The notes: generated by a model from the sequence alone, not told the origin. Positions 27,621 through 37,037 are shown, counted from the first letter of the stretch. The stretch is 64,000 nt of DNA from Rickettsiales bacterium UBA4311 (GCA_002394665.1 DGUL01000002.1:96040-160039); one strand, 5' to 3'. Numbers and translations are program-made.

Positions 27621-28973
27621 TTATACACTTTCTGTATCAACTTCGGCAACAATTTTTTGTATTTCCTTATCAACCGCATCTTTAACAAGTCTGTCAAGAT
27701 TAGCATCCAAGTATTCCACAAGTTTTGGGCGTATCAACTCTTCTACAAATTGCTCTATTGTTTTACCTCTTGTGCGATAACCAATATCGCGTGCTTGCCT
27801 TTTGTGTAAAATTTGGTTTTTAACATTCTCAATTAAATCTGTAATACTACCTTTTACACTTTCCTTTGTATGATTACTGACCGCTGTCTTACCATCGGTG
27901 CTTATAGACACATTATGCGTTGCTTCTTCTTTAACATCTTCTCTTGGTAAAACCGGAAAACTTACATTGTCCACGTTGTGAATATCATTTTTGTGCTGTT
28001 TTAACCCTTCTTGTAAAGACTGATGATTTTGCAGTGTGCTCGTATCATAACCGCTATTCGTGTTCAAACCTATCGTGTTGTCTGGTTTATTACTTTGTGT
28101 GACGTTTTTTACCTTATTGTTTCCTGCAACCTCCTTGGCTTTCTCACTGATGTCATTTTCTGTTATATTGTCTATAGCACCAACTTCTTCGTCATCTTCC
28201 TCGTCGTTGTTATCATCTTCGTCATTTTCTAAATAATCGCTTGCATCGTCGTTAACAAAAACATCGTTCAAATATTCCTCATCTGTCTCGCTGGCTTCTT
28301 TTTGGTTTTCAGTTGTTGTGTCGTCGTCGGTTAAATCGTCGTCATCATTCGTTTCATCGGTACCCAATAAATCACCAGACAAATCGTCCTCAACAGAGTT
28401 TGCTTCATTTTCTTTTGGTTTATTACTTTCACTCTTTTCTTCTAAGAAACCGAGTTCACGCAACCGATCAACAGACATATACGTCAAATCGTCTTCAGTA
28501 TAATATTTTCCGTCTAAACCCAACATCTTTTCGCCTTGATCGTCATTTGCACCATCGTTAGTTCCGTTTTGACGATTTTCCTCGTCAATCAAGTCTTCTG
28601 CATTTGTGTCTGCTGTGTCTTCGTTGTCTTCAAGACCGGCGTCGTTCTGTTGATTTGCTTTGGTCGCGTCGTCATCTGCAAAAACGTCCGATAAAAAATC
28701 ACTTTCTAAACTGCTTTCAAAGCTGTCTTGTTCATCTTCGTTGGCAACAATAGATTGCTCTACCACTTTGTTTATATCGTCAATTGCATCGTCCGTAGTA
28801 TCGCTGTTGTCTGTTGTTGTTTCTAAGTCGTCCAAAAGATCATCGTCTGTACCTCCCGTCGTTGTGTTTGACGTTGTCTGCAATTCGTCGTTTTTCTTGT
28901 CATCTTCTGCTATTCTATCCTTTATTTTTTGTAAAACATCAACGTCTGTCTCTTTTTTCTTGCGGAAGAACAT
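27621..28973 (-). CDS. PopZ-like polar organizing protein (DUF2497 C-terminus)
   Basis: The last 50 or so residues match the DUF2497/PopZ C-terminal helical domain: TIEQFVEELIRPKLVEYLDANLDRLV and then VDKEIQKIVAEV. Near the N-terminus VLQKIKDRIAEDD resembles the PopZ N-terminal helix that binds client proteins. Between them lies a very long Asp/Glu/Asn/Thr-rich disordered region (about 25-280), much longer than in Caulobacter PopZ. A GKYYTEDDLTYMSVDRLRELGF segment (about 160-185) could be a separate short helical motif. PopZ forms condensates that anchor chromosome origins at cell poles. I set the start at ATG 28973; a start at 28997 would add eight residues. Confidence 0.7.
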   Translation of the reverse strand: MFFRKKKETDVDVLQKIKDRIAEDDKKNDELQTTSNTTTGGTDDDLLDDLETTTDNSDTTDDAIDDINKVVEQSIVANEDEQDSFESSLESDFLSDVFADDDATKANQQNDAGLEDNEDTADTNAEDLIDEENRQNGTNDGANDDQGEKMLGLDGKYYTEDDLTYMSVDRLRELGFLEEKSESNKPKENEANSVEDDLSGDLLGTDETNDDDDLTDDDTTTENQKEASETDEEYLNDVFVNDDASDYLENDEDDNNDEEDDEEVGAIDNITENDISEKAKEVAGNNKVKNVTQSNKPDNTIGLNTNSGYDTSTLQNHQSLQEGLKQHKNDIHNVDNVSFPVLPREDVKEEATHNVSISTDGKTAVSNHTKESVKGSITDLIENVKNQILHKRQARDIGYRTRGKTIEQFVEELIRPKLVEYLDANLDRLVKDAVDKEIQKIVAEVDTESV

Positions 28974-29031
28974 ACAAAAACCCCTAAAACTAAACAACTC
29001 ATTCTATAGCATTTCCAAAAAAACGCAAGCG

Positions 29032-29114
29032 TGGGCGAGGTAGGATTTGAACCTACGAACTCAAACGAGGGCAGATTTACAGTCTGCTGCCATTGACCAC
29101 TCGGCCACTCGCCC
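29032..29114 (-). tRNA. tRNA-Tyr (anticodon GUA)
   Basis: On the minus strand the acceptor stem pairs GGGCGAG with CTCGCCC, followed by discriminator A. The anticodon stem-loop is CAGACTGTAAATCTG with GTA as anticodon, a long class II variable arm follows, and the T-arm is GTAGG-TTCAAAT-CCTAC. The total is 83 bases. The 3' CCA is not encoded. Confidence 0.95.
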
Positions 29115-29261
29115 GCACAGCACGTAAGCTTTTTGTTTTTTCATAAAAGTCAAGCAAGACAAAACAACCTCAAAACTCTAATCAAAACGTAGAAGACAAA
29201 AAAACACACACCCGCAATCCTTGCATATTATTTTTTTTCAATCACCTCCCGTTGGGAGTGT

Positions 29262-31022
29262 TTGATACCACAAAAAGCCGGCACAGAGATAGATTTAAAC
29301 GCAAAAATTGACGAAGACTTACAGAAAGCCGAAGAAGCACAAAAAGATGTCCAAAAACAAAAACCCAAGTTGGCACAAGCTTTGGCAAGTAAGTGGTTGA
29401 AATACATCATAATCGGTGCAACGGCACTTGGAATTGGTTATAAAATGTTTTTTGCACCAACTGCGGACGAACCTAAAAAAAAAGTAAAAAAACAAAAAGC
29501 CAAATCAGTTAAAGCTAACCAAGAAGCAGAGCAAAAGAAGATTGCTTCGGAAAAAATAGCAAAATCCCAAGCTGGGCAAATAGTTCAAAAAAATAAAGTT
29601 TCTATCGGCGATCAAACAATTAGTAACTCCGAGGCTCTCCGTCAAATTCAAGTTCCGGAATTAAAACTTCCAGAAACTCCAAAAATTCCAACCATTGAAA
29701 AAATTACAATCATAGATGAGCAAAAAAATACCAAAAGTAAAACCACAGAAACGCAAAAACAAAACGACAAACAGGAATACGAATACGTTGAAGTTGAGGT
29801 TATTGAAAACGGCGAGAAGATTAAAAAAATTGTGCAAAAACCAATAAATAAAGAAGAAAATAAAACCAGCGACAAACCAACGGAACAAAAAACAGAACCA
29901 GTTGTTGATGAAGTGAAAAAAAAAAGAAAAATTAGGCAAAAAATTCGCGACAGAAAAGGTAAAGTTAAAACCATCACCACCGAAGTTGAAATGACAGACA
30001 CAGAATATCAAGAATATAAAGAAAAACTAAAATCGCAGACTTTTGATAAAGTAAAAACAAACAGCGATACGAGTGAGGCAAACTTACCGGATTCCTCAGG
30101 ATCTCCTCTTTCGCAACAAAACGAAAGAGACACACCAAACAACAACGGAACAATTGGAGACAAAAAGGGTAAATCAAAAAAAGAACGAGATATCAAAAAC
30201 CTTGGCGAAAATGCTCTTGAAGAGATGTTTGTTTTAAATGGTAAAGGTCCAAACGACAAAACCAGCAAACAAACATCGTCGTCTGGTAAAAAGGATTTTA
30301 TACTTTTTGATGGGGCAAGTTTGGCGGAAAAAGAAGTCTCAACTTCAAACGCAAGCAATGCGGTGTCAAAACTTTCCAACCTTGAAAACACCATTGCAAC
30401 AGGTAAAATTATGGAAGCAGTGCTTGAAACGGCCATCAACTCCGAGGCCGCCGGAACTATCCGCGCAGTAATGTCGAAAGATGTTTATGGCGAAGCAGGA
30501 AGTAAAATTCTTATTCCACGAGGATCGCGATTATATGGTTCATACACAACAACCACAAGCACCGTTCAAACTCGTTTATTACTAACTTGGAACAAAGTAA
30601 TTCGCCCTGATGGCGTAGTAATAACAATGAACGCCGACACTTACGATCAAAGTGGTAAAAAAGGAATAGAAGGCGATATTGACACACGATACGGCGAACT
30701 TTTTAAAAACTCGCTTTTGTATTCTTTTGTCACACTTGGCACAGCTATAGCGGTTGAAAAAATCGCAGGCATCAAAAACGCCACATCTATCAATACAGCA
30801 ACAGGAACAACGGTTACAAACACATCGCCGGCAAACGCGGCGGCACAAAGCGTTATAGATACAGCACAAGACATTGCAGACAAAATGACAGACGGACTTA
30901 CCGATGATTTAAATCCTGTTATCTCTATCCCACAAGGTATGCTATTGAAGGTTATAGCAAACTCGGATATTGTGGTTAGTTCTGCATATAAAAGAAGAAC
31001 ACAAGACATCAAACTTGGTTAA
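29262..31022 (+). CDS. virB10: T4SS core protein VirB10
   Basis: VirB10 spans the inner and outer membranes and links energy to the outer channel of the T4SS. One transmembrane helix lies at about residues 48-65 (KYIIIGATALGIGYKMFF), followed by a very long Lys/Glu/Thr/Gln-rich periplasmic region (about 70-360). The C-terminal TrbI/VirB10 beta-barrel domain (about 375-586) carries GTIRAVMSKDVYGEAGSKILIPRGSRLYG-type features, TWNKVIRPDGV, and the antenna region with hydrophobic helices around 485-510. The total of 586 residues is longer than usual because of the linker. The first in-frame start is TTG at 29262 with GGGAG close upstream; no ATG fits better. It stands alone, away from virB8-virB9 and virB6. 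Confidence 0.92.
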   Translation: MIPQKAGTEIDLNAKIDEDLQKAEEAQKDVQKQKPKLAQALASKWLKYIIIGATALGIGYKMFFAPTADEPKKKVKKQKAKSVKANQEAEQKKIASEKIAKSQAGQIVQKNKVSIGDQTISNSEALRQIQVPELKLPETPKIPTIEKITIIDEQKNTKSKTTETQKQNDKQEYEYVEVEVIENGEKIKKIVQKPINKEENKTSDKPTEQKTEPVVDEVKKKRKIRQKIRDRKGKVKTITTEVEMTDTEYQEYKEKLKSQTFDKVKTNSDTSEANLPDSSGSPLSQQNERDTPNNNGTIGDKKGKSKKERDIKNLGENALEEMFVLNGKGPNDKTSKQTSSSGKKDFILFDGASLAEKEVSTSNASNAVSKLSNLENTIATGKIMEAVLETAINSEAAGTIRAVMSKDVYGEAGSKILIPRGSRLYGSYTTTTSTVQTRLLLTWNKVIRPDGVVITMNADTYDQSGKKGIEGDIDTRYGELFKNSLLYSFVTLGTAIAVEKIAGIKNATSINTATGTTVTNTSPANAAAQSVIDTAQDIADKMTDGLTDDLNPVISIPQGMLLKVIANSDIVVSSAYKRRTQDIKLG

Positions 31023-31107
31023 AAAACATCGCAAAAAAAAAACACAATCTCGGTTTTCACCATTAAAACCACTTTGTTGCCGTTGTGTTGTGATTGGTGT
31101 TTATCGT

Positions 31108-32622
31108 TTATTGGTTTTTGCTATCATCCGTACCTTCGCCCTCTTTTTGTGCGTTGGTGGTTTTTAAAACCTCTGGATTTTCCAAAGCGTTCATAATATA
31201 TCTTAAAACCTCGTTTTTATCGGCAGTAATTTCCACAGGAGCAAACTTTTTTACATCATCTGGTGTCCAAGGTAAATTTGGTCTCTCAATATCATAACCC
31301 AACGACGCATTAACAAAATCAAGGTTTCGTCTAAAATCCAATGTGTTAAAAATCACCATTGGTGAGTTTGTAATTGTTGCCCCGAGTGCACTTGTAATTT
31401 GATCTATTGCTAGTTTTGCAATAGCAAAATGTTGTTCTACATAAATCTCTCTTTCTCTAATCATTGAATAAATCACGTTTCTTATTGAAAATTGATTATC
31501 ACACTTGGCAACAAAAAAATCCTCCTCAAACTTATCAACCAATTTATCGCTGATTTTATAACGCATATTACTTTCCAGTTCTTCCATTGCTCTTTTTACA
31601 GACCCCTGATTGCTTTCAAATAGATAAAACATTATCCGCTCAAAGTTTGTTGGAACAGCAGAGTGAAGAGAGGAACACCCAATTTCTTGATTGTTGTTGT
31701 TTATGGCAACTTTGCTATCTTGTATTATATTAAAAAAGTCATTTTTTTCTGTTGCCAAAACAATCTTTCTTATTGGAATACCGATTTTTTTTGCAAAAAA
31801 AGCGGCCATTGCAAGCGATGCGTTTCCAGTTGGTAAAAACACAGAAAAAGGACTTGAATTACACTTGATGTAAGCTTTAAAAAAAGCTGGTAAATATGCA
31901 AACACAGAAACAAGGTTTAAGTCATTTATGAAAACCAAGTTCATAGTTTCGGCAAAGCTGTCGTTGTTGTAAACCTCGTATCTAATATCGTTTATAAAGC
32001 TATCTTCACAACTTACCATCGCATAACCAATGTTGTTGGCATTCTCGTTTGCCTTTGCGAGTGTTGCTTTCACAGAGTTGTTTTTGCCTTCTTTCACCAA
32101 AGTGAAGGCCCGCAAAAAGTCTTTGTTTCTTGTTGCCCAAGCAACGCTTGGTCCAGAAGAACCACCGGAACAATCAACAATGTTTCTTATTTTACCTTCC
32201 TTTTTTGCAAAATGGTTCACCAAACTTGCTGCAAAACAATATCCGTAATCCTTACAACACCCCGTTGGACCATAATTGAGGTTTGCAATTTCCAAACCTT
32301 CTTCAAGCGTTAGAGTAGAAAAATATTTGTCTCCGGTTTTTTGTTTATTATCTGTCCCGAAGCCTGTTGAAAAATCCTTAAAAGCTTCGTTTGTGAGATT
32401 TGTTAAATCACTTTTAGAAATACACCCATCGCAAAAACCATATACAATCTCCGCCAAGCTTTGTGGATAAGACATTGTTGCGATTCTCTCAATTTCTGGA
32501 TAACCCATTGGAGTAAAAAAACTCGGCACAAAAAGCCCACCGTGTCCTTTAACTACAGGATTTAAAACAATATCTTGAAACTTGCATAAAACACCAGAAT
32601 TTCTTGTTGAAACAAAAAACAT
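31108..32622 (-). CDS. Divergent threonine synthase-like PLP enzyme
   Basis: The overall match is to threonine synthase (ThrC), which turns O-phosphohomoserine into threonine with pyridoxal phosphate. The N-terminal STRNSG region, YGPTGCCKDYG with the expected PLP lysine, LPTGNAS as the phosphate-binding loop and AVPTNFERI are recognisable. The usual TSGDTG loop reads CSGGSSG and the first GPT block has Cys-Cys before Lys, so the active site is divergent. The length of about 504 residues is slightly long, with a charged C-terminal tail. It could be an active ThrC, a related PLP lyase or a non-catalytic homologue. The start at ATG 32622 avoids overlap with the upstream gene. No other threonine-pathway gene is nearby. 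Confidence 0.65.
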   Translation of the reverse strand: MFFVSTRNSGVLCKFQDIVLNPVVKGHGGLFVPSFFTPMGYPEIERIATMSYPQSLAEIVYGFCDGCISKSDLTNLTNEAFKDFSTGFGTDNKQKTGDKYFSTLTLEEGLEIANLNYGPTGCCKDYGYCFAASLVNHFAKKEGKIRNIVDCSGGSSGPSVAWATRNKDFLRAFTLVKEGKNNSVKATLAKANENANNIGYAMVSCEDSFINDIRYEVYNNDSFAETMNLVFINDLNLVSVFAYLPAFFKAYIKCNSSPFSVFLPTGNASLAMAAFFAKKIGIPIRKIVLATEKNDFFNIIQDSKVAINNNNQEIGCSSLHSAVPTNFERIMFYLFESNQGSVKRAMEELESNMRYKISDKLVDKFEEDFFVAKCDNQFSIRNVIYSMIREREIYVEQHFAIAKLAIDQITSALGATITNSPMVIFNTLDFRRNLDFVNASLGYDIERPNLPWTPDDVKKFAPVEITADKNEVLRYIMNALENPEVLKTTNAQKEGEGTDDSKNQ

Positions 32623-32647
32623 AATAAAAACACCACAACCAAAAAAA

Positions 32648-33583
32648 CTACATCGCAACATCAAAAGCTTTCATTAGGATACCGACTTTTAAACCGATAT
32701 GATAATCAAGATGTTTGTAAGCACCAGAAAAACCATCAATTGTTTTAAATCTATTGGTCAATAACGGCCTTGAAACACCTTCGAAAGAAAAAGCAACACT
32801 CGCGGCAAAAGATTGACTAAGGTTTGCAATCATGCCAAGCTCCACCGCATAACCAACACCAAACGACAACTCCTTGTTTAACGAATATTTGCTTGCGTTT
32901 GTTGTTGAGACGTTGCGACTAACTACGCTGTAAGTTGTTGTTGCTGTTTCTTCTGTTTGTGTGGCTTCAATTTTTTCTCCAACATAACTTCCACCTTCTA
33001 TAATCGCCATTCCAGCACCAATGCCAAAATAAACATCCCATTTTGTTTTCAACAAACTAAAAACATCACGAAAATCCACATTGAGTTTATACATTATTTT
33101 ATAAACATCTGAATATGCTCCCAATTTTGAAATGTATTGCCCATTTAGCGGAGCGAAACTATATTCTGTTCCGTTGATTGTTGAACTATATCCATCTAAT
33201 TGTAAAACATCTGTTGCCAACGAATACCAAGTAAAACCAATTTCATGTCTAAAACGACTTCCGTGTGTTGCTAAACCAATAGCAACATCTATGGAATAAG
33301 TGTATTTTGGTGATAAAGACTGGTTTATTTTATTCTCACCAATCGCATCAACGTAGGTATTTAATGTATTGTTGTTTGCCATTAAGGATGTTGATAAATT
33401 TGGACCCCACATTTTTAAAACAAAACCAGCTTGCATGTGGAAATAAACGTCTGCTGTTTTCTGTTTTTTAAACGCTCCGTATAAAATGTTTTTTTTATAG
33501 TTCTCGGTAAAAAACGCATCTGCAACCTTAAAAGGGTTTGTTAAAAATGTTAAAAAAAAAACACAAACAATTAAAGCTCGCAT
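32648..33583 (-). CDS. Putative outer-membrane beta-barrel protein
   Basis: A clear signal peptide (about residues 1-23, ending near VADA) is followed by alternating amphipathic strands rich in Tyr, Gly, Ser and Thr, typical of outer-membrane porin or surface-antigen barrels. Stretches such as YSIDVAIGLATHGSRFRHEIGFTWY and DVYFGIGAGMAIIEGGSY look like strand-turn-strand. The C-terminus ends in FDVAM rather than the usual terminal Phe. The 311-residue length fits Rickettsiales-type surface antigens, but I cannot assign a family. It is transcribed with the threonine synthase-like gene downstream of it. Confidence 0.65.
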   Translation of the reverse strand: MRALIVCVFFLTFLTNPFKVADAFFTENYKKNILYGAFKKQKTADVYFHMQAGFVLKMWGPNLSTSLMANNNTLNTYVDAIGENKINQSLSPKYTYSIDVAIGLATHGSRFRHEIGFTWYSLATDVLQLDGYSSTINGTEYSFAPLNGQYISKLGAYSDVYKIMYKLNVDFRDVFSLLKTKWDVYFGIGAGMAIIEGGSYVGEKIEATQTEETATTTYSVVSRNVSTTNASKYSLNKELSFGVGYAVELGMIANLSQSFAASVAFSFEGVSRPLLTNRFKTIDGFSGAYKHLDYHIGLKVGILMKAFDVAM

Positions 33584-33594
33584 ATTGAAATTTT

Positions 33595-33813
33595 ATGAAA
33601 AAAATCAAAAAACTCAATAAAACCAAAAAAAAGAACACAAGCGATAATTTAATAGACCCGCAACAACAGAAAGAACATAAATCCGTGCCCGCGGGTCATA
33701 AAATTATCGCCCCACCCACCCAACCCTCCGCTCGCTCCGCTCGCGTCCCTCAAAAAATCCTGTTGAAAAATATAAACAAAGAAAAACTAACAAAGGTAGT
33801 TGTTTTTAAATGA
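33595..33813 (+). CDS. Small basic hypothetical protein
   Basis: This 72-codon frame starts at ATG 33595 and ends in an ATGA overlap with ftsK, which suggests coupled translation. The product is very Lys-rich with no recognisable domain. Its middle third (33683-33752) is strikingly GC-rich and carries a C-rich tract similar, on the opposite strand, to the G-rich element at the window start, so part of the frame may be an inserted repeat. It could be a true small gene interrupted by an element, or merely a leader region of ftsK. Confidence 0.4.
   Translation: MKKIKKLNKTKKKNTSDNLIDPQQQKEHKSVPAGHKIIAPPTQPSARSARVPQKILLKNINKEKLTKVVVFK
33710..33726 (-). repeat. G-quadruplex motif on minus strand (copy 2 of G-rich element)
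   Basis: Four C-runs (33710-33713, 33715-33717, 33719-33721, 33724-33726) give G-runs separated by one or two bases on the minus strand. The adjacent CGCTCGCTCCGCTCGCG block (33730-33744) is also GC-rich. The layout of G-runs and the AT-rich flank resemble the element at 21-43. Confidence 0.5.
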
Positions 33814-35966
33814 AAAAAGCGGTTTTATCATCAATCCAAACAAAAACAACAAAAAAAGGGCTCATACTCGCCTCTGTTGGTTTATTAGTTCTGCTCTCCC
33901 TGTTTTCATACTCCACAACGGACAACAGCTTTAACAACATAGGAACAACCAGAACACATAACTTACTTTTTGGTTTTGGTGCTTACTTTGCAGATTTGCT
34001 TTTTCAGTGGTTTGGTTTATCTGTTTTTTTGGCATTTCCTTTCTTGTTTTTCGCGTCAACAAAACTAATTTTAAAAAAACCAATAAGCTTTCCAAAATTT
34101 AAAACAATTTACACAATAATAACAATGTTTTGTTTTTGCTTTATATTAAACACAATTGACATGTATCAACACTTTTTTCCTTTACCAATCGGCGGAAACA
34201 TCGGTGTCGCAACAACAAAACTAACTCCTTTTTTACCTCAAAAAGTCATAACGTTTATTGTTTGTTTTTTGGTTGTTTGCCTACACCCATATTGTGTTTT
34301 TGTTTTTGGAGAAGGCAAAAAACATCAACAAACAAAGTTAAAAAACAAACCGCTTTTATTTAAGATTGTTTTTGCAGTAATAAAAAAAACATCACACTTT
34401 GCAAAAACGCTTTTCTTTGTTGTGTTTCACCCGTTAACATCAATAAAAACAATATTTAAAACAAAAAAACAAAACAAAAAAATACAAACACAAGTGAAGA
34501 TAAAAAAACCAACACAACAAACACAAACAACAACCTATATTGCTCCCGTTTCAAGTTTGCTTAAAGTTATAGAAAAACAAAACCAAACACAAAACCAAGT
34601 TTTGTGCAAAGAAAATATGACAAAACTGGCACAAACACTCGGAGAGTTTGGTGTTCGTGGATCTATGATTGGGTATAAACCCGGACCAATCGTCACTCTT
34701 TACGAATTTAAACCACAAGCAGGAGTAAAGGCTTCAAGAGTAATAAATCTCGCAGAAGACATAGCTCGCACAATGATGGTTACGTCTGTTAGAACATCAA
34801 CGTTGTCCGGAAGAGATACATTAGGAATAGAAGTTCCAAACAAATCACGGGAAGTTGTTTGTTTTAGACGACTTATAGAAAGTCAAGAATACGAAAATAC
34901 AGGAGCAAAAATCCCAATGATATTAGGTTGTAATATATTTGGACGCCCTATTGTTGCGGATTTAACCGAAATGCCACATCTTTTAATCGCAGGAACAACA
35001 GGAAGTGGAAAATCAGTTGGTATCAATGGAATGATTTTATCTATGCTTTACAAACTCTCTCCGCAAGAATGCAAACTTATAATGATAGACCCAAAAATGC
35101 TGGAATTTTCCGCATACGACGGAATTCCTCACCTACTTTTGCCGGTTATCACAAATGCGAAACAAGCGGTTTTGGCCTTAAAGTGGGTTGTTGCAGAAAT
35201 GGAAAAGCGATACAAAACGCTTTCAGACGCAGGAGTTAGAAACATAGTTGGTTTTAACGAAAAAGTAGAACAAAAAAAAATTGAAGACGAAAAACTTCCT
35301 TACCTTGTGGTTGTAATTGATGAAATGGCAGATTTAATGGTTGTGGCAAAAAAAGAAATAGAGGTTTTGGTTCAACGCATCGCACAAATGGCTCGTGCCG
35401 CGGGAATTCATTTGATTACCGCAACACAACGCCCATCTGTTGATGTAATAACTGGTGTAATAAAAGCAAATTTCCCGACAAGAATAAGTTATCACGTGAC
35501 CTCTAAAATAGACAGCCGAACAATTCTTGGAGAACAAGGCGCCGAACAGCTTCTTGGTAAGGGTGACCTTTTGTTTATGCTTAGCGGTGTAAAATCTCTT
35601 CGTGTCCACGGGCCACTTATCACAGACGAAGAGGTTGAAAATGTAGTAAATTATATCAAAAAAAACAACCAACCACCAGAATACATTACTTTAACAAACG
35701 AAGATGAAAATGAGGATTTTGGCAGTGGTTTTTCAGGTAGCTTTGGTGGTGGTTTTGAAAACGAAACCGACAACTCACTTTACAAACAAGCTGTAAGAAT
35801 TGTTTTAACAGAAAAAAAAACATCAATAAGTTATCTTCAAAGAAAACTACGTATAGGCTACAACAAATCAGCTAATTTTATTGAAAAAATGGAACAAGAA
35901 GGAATACTTTCATCCCCAGATTTAACAGGCAGAAGAACAATTTTAAACAACCCAGAAGATTACTAA
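33810..35966 (+). CDS. ftsK: DNA translocase FtsK
   Basis: FtsK moves chromosome ends through the closing septum. The N-terminus has about four hydrophobic helices (about residues 15-170), then a basic Lys/Gln/Thr-rich linker to about 245, then the RecA-like motor. Walker A (GSGKS) lies near 398-402, Walker B in YLVVVIDEMADLM, with a later ATQRPSVDVITG motif. The C-terminal gamma winged helix that reads KOPS-like sites (about 650-718) contains YLQRKLRIGYNKSA. The linker is shorter than in E. coli, giving 718 residues in all. Its start codon overlaps the stop of the small upstream frame. Confidence 0.95.
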   Translation: MKKAVLSSIQTKTTKKGLILASVGLLVLLSLFSYSTTDNSFNNIGTTRTHNLLFGFGAYFADLLFQWFGLSVFLAFPFLFFASTKLILKKPISFPKFKTIYTIITMFCFCFILNTIDMYQHFFPLPIGGNIGVATTKLTPFLPQKVITFIVCFLVVCLHPYCVFVFGEGKKHQQTKLKNKPLLFKIVFAVIKKTSHFAKTLFFVVFHPLTSIKTIFKTKKQNKKIQTQVKIKKPTQQTQTTTYIAPVSSLLKVIEKQNQTQNQVLCKENMTKLAQTLGEFGVRGSMIGYKPGPIVTLYEFKPQAGVKASRVINLAEDIARTMMVTSVRTSTLSGRDTLGIEVPNKSREVVCFRRLIESQEYENTGAKIPMILGCNIFGRPIVADLTEMPHLLIAGTTGSGKSVGINGMILSMLYKLSPQECKLIMIDPKMLEFSAYDGIPHLLLPVITNAKQAVLALKWVVAEMEKRYKTLSDAGVRNIVGFNEKVEQKKIEDEKLPYLVVVIDEMADLMVVAKKEIEVLVQRIAQMARAAGIHLITATQRPSVDVITGVIKANFPTRISYHVTSKIDSRTILGEQGAEQLLGKGDLLFMLSGVKSLRVHGPLITDEEVENVVNYIKKNNQPPEYITLTNEDENEDFGSGFSGSFGGGFENETDNSLYKQAVRIVLTEKKTSISYLQRKLRIGYNKSANFIEKMEQEGILSSPDLTGRRTILNNPEDY

Positions 35967-35990
35967 TTATTTGTTTTTCCAGATGTGTAA

Positions 35991-36302
35991 ATGTCTTTTT
36001 TTGAAATAATTACAATATTTTTTATCTCCACATTTCTTTTACAAGACAAAGATATAAATAAACTAAAAAAGCTTTTAAAAAAGTTAAAAAAACACATTCA
36101 AAATGCAAAAAATCTACAAACAAAAGCAAACAACTTTTTAACAAAAACTTTTGACTTATCAACAAACAAAAAACCAAAACACATAAAAACAATTTCTTTT
36201 GTTGAAAACGATTTTGAACTAAATCAAATAAACCCCGATAAAATTAAAGTAAAATTAGGCAAAAAAAAGTTATCAACAAAACAAACAAAACAAACAAAGT
36301 AA
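35991..36302 (+). CDS. TatB-like small membrane protein
   Basis: The 103-residue product starts with a short hydrophobic helix (MSFFEIITIFFISTFLL), then a polar hinge, then a strongly basic amphipathic helix (about 20-52) and a charged tail. This is the TatA/TatB plan. The segment DINKLKKLLKKLKKHIQNAK resembles the helix after the hinge of alphaproteobacterial TatB, but the diagnostic Phe-Gly-Pro hinge is replaced by LLQDKD. TatB would partner TatC, encoded at 4426. The alternative is an unrelated small anchored protein. It lies 24 bases after ftsK. Confidence 0.4.
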   Translation: MSFFEIITIFFISTFLLQDKDINKLKKLLKKLKKHIQNAKNLQTKANNFLTKTFDLSTNKKPKHIKTISFVENDFELNQINPDKIKVKLGKKKLSTKQTKQTK

Positions 36303-36410
36303 ATAAATAATTCTTTTATTTTTTTAAATAAAAAACATAAAAACAATAAACAAGAAAACAAAGATTTTACAAAACTTGATTTTTATCAAAACAATATTTT
36401 ATATGAGGTA

Positions 36411-36986
36411 ATGTCTGTTTTAAGTGATAAAGAAATAAAAGAAAGAAGTTTAAACCATCAAATGATAACCCCTTTTATTGAAAAGCTTGTTAGAAAAACA
36501 GATAGCGACAAAGTTTTGTCTTACGGGCTTTCATCTTACGGATACGACGTTCGTGTGTCAAATGAATTTAAAATTTTCACAAACATAAACAGCTCTGTTA
36601 TTGATCCAAAGAATTTTACGAGCGAAAATTTTATAACAAAAGTGGTAAAAGATAATGAAAGTGTTATTTTACCACCAAATAGTTTTTGCTTAGCAAATAC
36701 AATAGAAAGTTTTAAAGTTCCTCGTGATGTTGTTATAATTTGTGTTGGAAAGTCAACTTATGCTCGTTGTGGAATAGTTGTTAATGTTACACCAATAGAA
36801 CCAGAGTTTGAAGGTCAGGTTGTTTTAGAGTTTTCAAATACTACAAACTTGCCAGCAAAAATATACGCCGGAGAAGGTGCTTGTCAGTTTGTGTTTTTCA
36901 AAGCAGACGTAGTTTGTGAAACATCTTATAAAGACAGAAACGGCAAATATCAAGGTCAAACAGGTGTACAGCTACCAAAAGTTTAA
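36411..36986 (+). CDS. dcd: dCTP deaminase
   Basis: Dcd deaminates dCTP to dUTP, the first step to dTMP in many bacteria. Diagnostic blocks are [16 protein letters not shown] (about residues 42-57), the catalytic region [31 protein letters not shown] (about 111-142) with its Arg and Glu, and [12 protein letters not shown] at the C-terminus. The 191-residue length is typical. It lies upstream of the mevalonate genes, separated from them by an AT-only hairpin, and complements NrdD in deoxynucleotide supply. Confidence 0.95.
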   Translation: MSVLSDKEIKERSLNHQMITPFIEKLVRKTDSDKVLSYGLSSYGYDVRVSNEFKIFTNINSSVIDPKNFTSENFITKVVKDNESVILPPNSFCLANTIESFKVPRDVVIICVGKSTYARCGIVVNVTPIEPEFEGQVVLEFSNTTNLPAKIYAGEGACQFVFFKADVVCETSYKDRNGKYQGQTGVQLPKV

Positions 36987-36998
36987 AGTGTAAAGTTG

Positions 36999-37027
36999 AA
37001 TAATAAAAAATAGTTTTTTTTATTATT
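36999..37027 (+). terminator. Perfect 12-bp A/T-only hairpin between dcd and mvk
   Basis: AATAATAAAAAA (36999-37010) pairs exactly with TTTTTTATTATT (37016-37027) around a five-base loop. A stretch rich in T follows. It may end dcd transcription, although an all-A/T stem is weak, or shape the mvk leader. Confidence 0.4.
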
Positions 37028-37037
37028 TGGTTTTGTT

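Noticed and set aside
33595..33813. CRISPR or tandem-repeat array around the C-rich block
   Set aside because: There is only one block with no regularly spaced direct repeats.
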